Assembly: GCA_023434095.1 (NCBI GenBank)
Contig: JAEYTJ010000177.1
Coordinates: 1-9,692 of the forward strand
Direction of reading: 5' to 3'
Source of the DNA: Pseudomonadota bacterium
GTDB lineage: Bacteria; Pseudomonadota; Alphaproteobacteria; Rhizobiales; Xanthobacteraceae
DNA: 9,692 bases
Shown: one piece after another, positions 1-4,119 of the stretch
Layout: the number at the start of each line of letters is the position of its first letter
How positions within the stretch are numbered: the stretch's first letter is position 1
The notes under the pieces: generated by a model
What the model was told of the DNA's origin: nothing
What the model saw: only the letters and a program-made list of their open reading frames with translations
The model's database searches: none
Program-made: the position numbers and the translations under genes

Positions 1-253
1 CGTTGGTGCCGCGCGGCGCGTTCACCTGCCGGAGTTCGGGCGCGGAGGTCGCGGCACCGCGGCCGGCAGTGCCGGGACGTCCCTGCTGCAGCGCCAGCGC
101 GTTGAACAGCACGGCGGCGCTGGCGCCGGCCGCGAGAACGAGCATGAACAGGTCGGAGCGCCGGCGCCCCTGGCGGTACGGGCGCCCCGCGACGCGCTCG
201 CCGTCGAGATCGATGTCGTCCACCAGAAGATCGCTGGCATAGGAACGGGGCAT
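1..253 (-). CDS. Single-pass membrane protein, N-terminal part (gene continues past left edge)
   Basis: Reading from the ATG at 253 down to the window edge gives 84 codons with no stop. The protein starts MPRSYASDLLVDDIDLDGE, followed by a basic stretch (RQGRRR) and one hydrophobic segment at about residues 36-54 (LFMLVLAAGASAAVLFNAL). It then continues into a Gly/Ala/Thr-rich linker. A short acidic/basic N-terminus before one helix, with the remainder outside, fits a type II bitopic inner-membrane protein. Peptidoglycan-binding-domain proteins with this design often sit divergently from DUF5330/sufE in Hyphomicrobiales, so that is my guess for the missing C-terminus, but no such domain is inside the window. 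No strong Shine-Dalgarno precedes the ATG, so the exact start is uncertain. It is transcribed divergently from the DUF5330 gene across about 200 bp. Confidence 0.7.
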   Translation of the reverse strand, partial: MPRSYASDLLVDDIDLDGERVAGRPYRQGRRRSDLFMLVLAAGASAAVLFNALALQQGRPGTAGRGAATSAPELRQVNAPRGTN

Positions 254-455
254 GGAACCGTGATCTTGGAAACCGAATCGGAACGCCATCGGCAGGGTCG
301 GGAAGACCATGCCATGCGGGGCTTAAGCGAACCCTAAAAGCCCGCCTCGTGCTTAACATCCGCTTTCCACTAACTGGCAATTTTGCGGTTTTTCGACACA
401 GCTTGGGCAACCCACGCGCGTTATCCTGCCACACAAGACTCTTGCGAGACCGCCC

Positions 456-998
456 ATGTTCTTCCTGCTGCGCATCGGTTTCTGGCTCACCCTGGTTTTC
501 CTGCTCCTGCCGGCCGTGGTCGGCGGGCCGGGAGGGAACACCCCTGCCAACACGCCGGGGACGGCGGGCGCCGCGGCGAGTGGCGAGCCCAAGGTCAGCG
601 CCTTCGACGCCCTCTCGGCCGCCAGCGCGGCGGCGGCGGATGCCGGGGGCTTTTGCGCCCGCCAGCCGCAGGCGTGCGCCATCGGCGCCAGCCTGATCGA
701 ACTGATCGGCGAACGGGCCGAGGCCGGCGCGCGCTTCGCCCTGAGCTATCTCTCCGACCAGATCGTGGAAGAGAAGCGCAAGGCGGCGGAACGCGCCGGC
801 GGCTCGCGGGCCGGCGACACGCTGACCACCCATGACCTCAGCCCCGCCTGGCAGGGCCCCCGTCCCCCCGCCGGCCTCGCGCCGGCGGAGAGGACCGGCG
901 CCGCAGCTCCGGCACCGGCCGTCCCCCCGCCGAGCGCCGTCCCCACGGTTCCCACCGCCCCTGGCGACGTGCCGCTGCCGCCGAAACGTCCCGCCTGA
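456..998 (+). CDS. DUF5330 family membrane-anchored protein
   Basis: This is a 180-residue protein of unknown function. Residues 1-23 form a single hydrophobic helix with one Arg (MFFLLRIGFWLTLVFLLLPA), either an uncleaved anchor or a signal peptide. A low-complexity Gly/Ala/Thr stretch follows to about residue 48. A conserved-looking core spans about 48-132, with two cysteines (C67, C74, in CARQPQAC) that could form a disulfide, and a DTLTTHDLSPAWQGP segment. The C-terminus (about 133-180) is a Pro/Ala/Val-rich tail. The opening MFFLLR helix, the CARQPxAC motif and the DTLT..DL..W.GP segment are what I recognise as DUF5330, a Hyphomicrobiales family. It lies 71 bp before sufE, a neighbourhood I recall from related genomes, but no role in Fe-S assembly is implied by its sequence. 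The ribosome site is weak (GCGAGA before the ATG). Confidence 0.82.
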   Translation: MFFLLRIGFWLTLVFLLLPAVVGGPGGNTPANTPGTAGAAASGEPKVSAFDALSAASAAAADAGGFCARQPQACAIGASLIELIGERAEAGARFALSYLSDQIVEEKRKAAERAGGSRAGDTLTTHDLSPAWQGPRPPAGLAPAERTGAAAPAPAVPPPSAVPTVPTAPGDVPLPPKRPA

Positions 999-1020
999 GC
1001 CCGAAAGGGAGCCGCGCGCA

Positions 1021-1049
1021 TTGCGCCCGGCCACCCGCCGCCCCTATAT
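1021..1049 (+). promoter_or_regulatory. Candidate sigma-70 promoter for sufE
   Basis: TTGCGC at 1021-1026 and CTATAT at 1044-1049 are separated by 17 bp. This fits the housekeeping pattern of alphaproteobacteria, where the -35 is TTG-dominated and the -10 is loose. Transcription would start near 1056, leaving about 14 nt before the sufE ATG at 1070. It suggests sufE can be expressed independently of the DUF5330 gene. This is a pattern match only. Confidence 0.4.
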
Positions 1050-1069
1050 GCGGGCGCGAGAGGCGAGCG

Positions 1070-1504
1070 ATGACATCAAAGATCGACAGCATCATCGAGG
1101 ACTTCGAACTCCTCGACAATTGGGACGACCGCTACCGCTACCTCATCGAGCTGGGGCGCGCCTTGCCGCCCTTTCCGGAGGAGCGCCGCACGGAACAGTC
1201 GAAGGTGCAGGGCTGCGCGAGCCAGGTCTGGCTGGTCAGTGATGCAACCGAGGGAACGGACGGTCCCCGCCTCGCCTTCCTCGGCGATTCCGACGCCCAT
1301 ATCGTGCGCGGCCTCGTCGCCATCCTGCTGGCCTTCTATTCGGACCGGCCGGCCCGCGACATCGCGGCCTCGGACCCTGGCGCCGTGTTCGCGCGCATCG
1401 GCCTCAAGGACCATCTGACCCCGCAGCGCTCCAACGGGCTGCGCTCGATGGTCGAACGTATCCGGGGCGAGGCCCGCGCCGCGCTGGAAGGCGCGACGCC
1501 CTAG
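1070..1504 (+). CDS. sufE: SufE family cysteine desulfurase activator
   Basis: This 144-residue protein matches the usual SufE length. SufE accepts persulfide sulfur from the cysteine desulfurase SufS on a conserved cysteine and passes it to the SufBCD scaffold for cytosolic Fe-S cluster assembly. The signature is complete: an N-terminal helical stretch (IIEDFELLDNWDDRYRYLIELGRALPPFPEE) followed by KVQGCASQVW, in which C49 is the sulfur-accepting cysteine. The later block DAHIVRGLVAILLAFYSDRPARDI is also typical of the fold. The start is supported by GAGAGG at 1058-1063, six bases before the ATG. No sufS or sufBCD is nearby, so it is unlinked from the rest of its pathway here. Its TAG stop (1502-1504) overlaps the stop of the convergent DUF6456 gene. 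Confidence 0.95.
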   Translation: MTSKIDSIIEDFELLDNWDDRYRYLIELGRALPPFPEERRTEQSKVQGCASQVWLVSDATEGTDGPRLAFLGDSDAHIVRGLVAILLAFYSDRPARDIAASDPGAVFARIGLKDHLTPQRSNGLRSMVERIRGEARAALEGATP

Positions 1505-2049
1505 GCGCCTTCGCCGCCCGCCCCTTCCGGCGCCTTCCAGGCCCGGGTGCGGGCGCGGGCCGGGCCCTGCGCCGCCGCGCTCAGCCCGTAGTGCCGCGCC
1601 AGCCGGTCGAGCCCCAATGCCAGCACGACCTTGGCGGTTCGGGCCGGCCAGGCGCGCTCCTGCTCCACCTGCTCCAGACCTTTCAGGAAGCAGCAGACAT
1701 CCATCAGCAGGCCGGCGAATTCCGGCCCCACCGCCTCCAGCGCCCGGCCCACGCGCTGACGGGCGGCGAGCATGGCCTCGGAAGCGTTGAGACCGGCCGT
1801 GCCGCCGGCGCGGTCCGTCCGCGTCACCGCGTCCCAATTGGCGGTCAGGCGCGGAGCCATGCCGGCGCGGGTGAAATCGGCCCGCAGCCGCTCGCCGGCG
1901 ATGAGCTGGACCGGCGCGATGAAACTGCGGCCATCGCGCGCCCGCCGCCGCGCCAGCCAGCCGAGGGGGCTCTCCTCGAGATCGACCGCGACGGCGCGGC
2001 GCACGCCGTCGACCTCCACTTCGACGTGCTCGATGCGGCGCTCAGCCAT
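1501..2049 (-). CDS. DUF6456 domain-containing protein
   Basis: This 182-residue protein starts at MAERRIEHVEVEVDG. The conserved core is at about residues 26-75: ESPLGWLARRR, then FIAPVQLIAGERLRADFTRAGMAPRLTANWDA. I recognise this as DUF6456, found in alphaproteobacteria, sometimes behind a helix-turn-helix region. The remainder is helical and contains LLMDVCCFLKGLEQVEQERAWPARTAKVVLALGLDRLARHYG, which resembles a small helical DNA-associated or phage-regulator-like domain. Function is unknown; a regulatory or DNA-binding role is inferred from its partner. Its ATG lies 8 bp inside the end of the upstream DnaA-C-like gene, so the two are almost certainly co-transcribed and translationally coupled. 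An in-frame ATG 24 bp further upstream (2073) is possible but less likely. The stop is shared palindromically with sufE. Confidence 0.85.
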   Translation of the reverse strand: MAERRIEHVEVEVDGVRRAVAVDLEESPLGWLARRRARDGRSFIAPVQLIAGERLRADFTRAGMAPRLTANWDAVTRTDRAGGTAGLNASEAMLAARQRVGRALEAVGPEFAGLLMDVCCFLKGLEQVEQERAWPARTAKVVLALGLDRLARHYGLSAAAQGPARARTRAWKAPEGAGGEGA

Positions 2050-2419
2050 GGATTCCTCCCGACGGGCCCGCAACGGTCATGGCGGGGGGCGCCAGCCGGC
2101 GTGCATCGTCCTCCAGCGCCGCCACCCAGCGGTCCCAGCCGGCGCTCTCCCGCCGCTCCTCGATCCGGCGGCAGGCATAGGCGACGGTGGAACGGTGGCG
2201 GCCGAAGCCGGCCGCCACGCGGGTCATCGGCAGGCCGAGCCCGACATGGGCGAGATACATGGCCAGCGCCCGGGCGGAGGCGGACCGCCGGTCGAGCCGC
2301 CTGGGATGCATCACGCGCGGGAGCGGAATGGCGGTGGCGTCGGCCGCCAGCCGCGCCGCGATCAGGCACGGCTCGGCCGCCAGCCGCACCGCTGCGGGCG
2401 GGGAATTGGAATCAGGCAT
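2042..2419 (-). CDS. Short DnaA domain IV-like helix-turn-helix protein
   Basis: This 125-residue protein has at residues 47-91 a stretch (SASARALAMYLAHVGLGLP, then MTRVAAGFGRHRSTVAYACRRIEERRE) that follows the plan of the DnaA C-terminal DNA-binding domain. That domain has a helix beginning R-x-x-AMYL, a short basic loop, a second helix ending in a Gly-Arg turn, and an [HR]-x-STV recognition helix followed by a basic helix with RxIE. DnaA itself uses DHTTV where this protein has HRSTV. The AAA+ ATPase part of DnaA is absent, so it cannot be an initiator; it is probably a stand-alone DNA-binding regulator. The start MPDSNSPP is chosen because GGAG lies 8 bases upstream of the ATG. An in-frame extension up to 2491 would run through the promoter-like region. 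It overlaps the DUF6456 gene by 8 bp. Confidence 0.82.
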   Translation of the reverse strand: MPDSNSPPAAVRLAAEPCLIAARLAADATAIPLPRVMHPRRLDRRSASARALAMYLAHVGLGLPMTRVAAGFGRHRSTVAYACRRIEERRESAGWDRWVAALEDDARRLAPPAMTVAGPSGGIHG

Positions 2420-2451
2420 GACACAATCTCCGATAAAGGAATTTAAGCCTA

Positions 2452-2480
2452 GTATAGGAATGATTGCCTGACAAGAACAA
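2452..2480 (-). promoter_or_regulatory. Candidate promoter for the DnaA-C-like/DUF6456 pair
   Basis: On the minus strand, TTGTTC (2480-2475) and CTATAC (2457-2452) are separated by 17 bp, followed by about 33 bp to the ATG at 2419. The surrounding 60 bp is clearly AT-richer than the flanking genes. The -10 sits in the imperfect palindrome CCTATACTAGG (2449-2459). This is a pattern match, with moderate support from position and base composition. Confidence 0.4.
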
Positions 2481-2624
2481 AAACGGAACACCGTCGTGCC
2501 ATCGCCAAATCGGTTGAGCTATGGCAGTCCCCCGCCCGGGTGACGCGTTCTAGGAATTTTATCCGCACCCTTTCCTGCCCCGCGATACTCGCACCCTTCC
2601 CGTGAGATGGCAGGAAAGGCCGCG

Positions 2625-2885
2625 ATGACAGGCTCCTTCACCGCCGACCGCCCCCTCCGCCGCCGAATTCGGGCGGCCCGCAGCGAGGAACGCGAGGACA
2701 TCATCGCCGGCCGCACAGCGGCGCTGCGGCCGTTTCTCGGCCGGGCAATGGAGGATTCCCGCGCCACGCTGCGCCGCCTGCTGCGCGCGGAGCGGCGAGC
2801 CGCCCGTTCCGGTGTAGGCTATGACGCCGCGAAAAAGGCCGCCACCTTGGGTGACGGCCTTTCAGGTCCCTTCGCTCAGCCCTGA
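2625..2885 (+). CDS. Doubtful small basic protein
   Basis: This open frame encodes 86 residues beginning MTGSFTADRPLRRRIRAARSE. AGGAAAGG ends five bases before the ATG, which is the best evidence that it is real. Codons up to about residue 64 are mostly G/C-ending like the neighbours. The protein is Arg/Ala-rich and predicted helical (EEREDIIAGRTAALRPFLGRAMEDSRATLRRLLRAERRAA), with no motif I recognise. Against it, the last 20 or so codons run through the hairpin that terminates the convergent mucR transcript (2832-2862) and have less biased codons. The gene may be spurious, or genuine with a tail that was captured by the terminator. A longer start at 2607 is possible but lacks the ribosome site. 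Confidence 0.35.
   Translation: MTGSFTADRPLRRRIRAARSEEREDIIAGRTAALRPFLGRAMEDSRATLRRLLRAERRAARSGVGYDAAKKAATLGDGLSGPFAQP
2832..2862 (-). terminator. Rho-independent terminator of mucR
   Basis: AAAGGCCG (2834-2841) pairs with CGGCCTTT (2855-2862), and CACC (2843-2846) with GGTG (2850-2853), around a TTG loop and one mismatch. On the minus strand the stem is followed by TTTTT (2836-2832). It begins 35 nt after the mucR stop, as expected for a terminator of that gene. The plus-strand side has only three T residues. Confidence 0.8.
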
Positions 2886-2896
2886 GGCCGGGCGGT

Positions 2897-3319
2897 TCAG
2901 CCGGCCGCGCTGCGCCGGCGCTGCTGGCCGAGCCCCATCTCCTTCGCCAGCGCGGAGCGCGCGGCGGCGTAGTTGGGTGCAACCATGGGGTAGTCGGCCG
3001 GCAGGCCCCATTTCTCGCGATAGGCCTCGGGCGTGAGATTGTACTGGGTGCGCAGGTGCCGCTTCAGCGACTTGAACTTCTTGCCGTCTTCCAGACACAC
3101 GATGTAGTCGGGCATCACCGACTTCTTCGGCGGCACCGCAGGCTTGAGCGGCTCCACCACCACCTCGGCCTCGCCCTTGTCCACGCGCTGCAACGCGCCG
3201 TGCACTTCCGCAAGGAGGGTGACAAGTTCATTGGCCGAGACCGCGTTATTGCTCACATACGCCGAGACGATATCGGCGGCGAGTTCGATATAGCTGTCGG
3301 CGTCGTTGATATCGCTCAT
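2897..3319 (-). CDS. mucR: MucR/Ros family transcriptional regulator, zinc ligands degenerate
   Basis: This 140-residue protein fits the MucR/Ros length. These regulators bind AT-rich promoter DNA, behave as H-NS-like silencers, and control exopolysaccharide, motility and cell-cycle genes. The N-terminal region (YIELAADIVSAYVSNNAVSANELVTLLAEVHGAL, about 10-43) is the oligomerisation part. The C-terminal part carries the hallmark EAYREKWGLPADYPMVAPNYAAARSALAKEMGLGQ and a basic tail. The finger core reads C75-x2-D78-x9-H88-x3-Q92, so relative to Ros (C-x2-C-x9-H-x3-H) the second Cys and second His are replaced, by Asp and Gln, and residue 93 is Tyr. Zinc-free or altered-ligand members are known in this family. 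The ATG at 3319 gives the standard N-terminus; the ribosome site is weak (GAAG). It has a terminator downstream and a shared upstream motif at 3386-3412. Confidence 0.93.
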   Translation of the reverse strand: MSDINDADSYIELAADIVSAYVSNNAVSANELVTLLAEVHGALQRVDKGEAEVVVEPLKPAVPPKKSVMPDYIVCLEDGKKFKSLKRHLRTQYNLTPEAYREKWGLPADYPMVAPNYAAARSALAKEMGLGQQRRRSAAG

Positions 3320-3385
3320 GACACATTCTTCAATTCAAGTTGCAAAATTCTCGCGAAACGCCCAATCGCGGCGCGTGCACGATCA

Positions 3386-3417
3386 TTGTACGTCAAACTA
3401 CGTCCTCATCAGACGTA
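3386..3417 (-). promoter_or_regulatory. Candidate operator/promoter element upstream of mucR
   Basis: On the plus strand TACGTC occurs at 3389-3394 and again at 3399-3404, exactly 10 bp apart, and GACGTA (3412-3417) is inverted to the second copy with a 7-bp spacer. Read toward mucR, the region is CTG-N4-GGACGTA-N6-CGTACAA, and the TACAAT at 3390-3385 is a plausible -10 with no convincing -35. The same gapped pattern occurs at 7522-7548. The binding protein is unknown; MucR autoregulation is one possibility. Confidence 0.4.
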
Positions 3418-3630
3418 TTAGCTCGACGGGCGACCACGAGTTCACAGATAAACTTGAACAGCGGCAATCTCAAGGTTTTTCGAGCACCAGAGGCGCAATG
3501 ACGCGTGCAATGCGGAATACCACGGAGACTGTCGCCCGCACCTCGCAAGCTCAGTCAAATCGAAAGCCCACGGTGGCGCCAGCACGCCGCGGCGATTGGA
3601 AGGGCAAAACTTCGTGAAGGACGAGAACAC

Positions 3631-3659
3631 TTGCCGCTGCCCGCGCATGCCATTATCTC
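3631..3659 (+). promoter_or_regulatory. Candidate promoter for msrB-ptrB
   Basis: TTGCCG (3631-3636) and TATCTC (3654-3659) are separated by 17 bp. Transcription would start near 3666, about 19 nt before the msrB ATG. The same bases also partly resemble a heat-shock (RpoH) promoter, with CTTG at 3630-3633 and CCATTAT at 3650-3656, which I cannot distinguish by eye. It resembles the sod promoter at 7650-7678. Confidence 0.45.
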
Positions 3660-3684
3660 GTCGGAAAACCTCAAGGATTTTCGC

Positions 3685-4119
3685 ATGGACCAGATCTCCC
3701 GCCGTCCCCGCGTGGTGAAGTCGGACGCGGAGTGGCGCGCCCAGCTCACCCCCGAGCAATACCACGTCACGCGCGGCCACGGCACCGAATGCGCCTTCAG
3801 CGGTCCGCACCTCTCCCAGAAGGAGCCGGGCCTCTACCGTTGCGTGTGCTGCGAAGCGCCGCTGTTCCGCTCCAACGCCAAGTTCGAATCGGGCACCGGC
3901 TGGCCGAGCTTCTTCCAGCCGGTCGATGCCGAGGCGGTCAGCGCCTATCACGACCATTCCTACGGCATGCATCGGGTGGAGGTGCGCTGCGCGAGCTGCG
4001 ACGCCCATCTCGGCCACGTCTTCCCCGACGGCCCGCCCCCCACGCGCCAGCGCTTCTGCATCAACGGCGTCGCCCTCGCCTTCGAGGCGGACGGCGAGGG
4101 CGAAGGAACGCGCGCGTGA
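3685..4119 (+). CDS. msrB: Peptide-methionine (R)-S-oxide reductase MsrB
   Basis: This 144-residue protein covers a full MsrB domain. The enzyme reduces the R form of methionine sulfoxide in proteins, normally with thioredoxin as the electron donor, and so repairs oxidised proteins in the cytosol. Visible hallmarks are the two zinc CxxC pairs (C53/C56 and C102/C105), GTGWPSFFQP (70-79), HLGHVFPDGPPPT (108-120) and RFCING with the catalytic cysteine C125. There is no signal peptide. The start at MDQISRRPRV is chosen because AAGGA (3673-3677) lies seven bases upstream and because it gives the standard family N-terminus. The gene ends in GTGA, overlapping the GTG start of the oligopeptidase gene by 4 bp, which indicates one operon. 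Confidence 0.95.
   Translation: MDQISRRPRVVKSDAEWRAQLTPEQYHVTRGHGTECAFSGPHLSQKEPGLYRCVCCEAPLFRSNAKFESGTGWPSFFQPVDAEAVSAYHDHSYGMHRVEVRCASCDAHLGHVFPDGPPPTRQRFCINGVALAFEADGEGEGTRA

Larger units (their letters stand above)
3320..3684. other. mucR-msrB divergent intergenic region
   Basis: These 365 bp hold no gene I can support; a plus-strand extension of the msrB frame up to 3505 has irregular codons and no ribosome site. The mucR-proximal part (3320-3480) is AT-richer than anything else in the window, as expected around a MucR/H-NS-like autoregulated promoter. It contains the TACGTC elements. The msrB-proximal end contains a good promoter (3631-3659). The middle, about 3480-3630, shows nothing recognisable. 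Confidence 0.6.

Noticed and set aside
1845..2369. Alternative minus-strand frame covering parts of the DnaA-C-like and DUF6456 genes
   Set aside because: It spans both genes out of frame, has no motif, and would displace two recognisable domains.
2417..2425. Same nine bases CATGACACA at the starts of the DnaA-C-like gene and mucR
   Set aside because: Short, and partly forced by the start codon; the flanking sequences differ, so it is probably coincidence.
2485..2515. EcfG-type general stress promoter, GGAAC then CGGTT
   Set aside because: The spacer is 21 bp, whereas EcfG promoters have about 16-17.
2551..2602. Near-direct repeat CGCACCCTT(T/C)CC upstream of the small ORF
   Set aside because: Two imperfect copies of 12 bp in GC-rich DNA, with no consistent placement relative to a promoter.
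3452..3476. CTTGA / TCAAG inverted pair followed by GTTTTT, as a possible terminator or small RNA end
   Set aside because: The stem is only five bases with a long loop, and no upstream transcript needs ending there.
3505..3684. N-terminal extension of MsrB
   Set aside because: It has no ribosome site, would read through the promoter at 3631-3659, and adds residues not seen in the family.
3732..4115. N-terminal extension of oligopeptidase B
   Set aside because: These codons lie inside msrB in another frame, and the GTG at 4116 has its own ribosome site and gives the standard family length.
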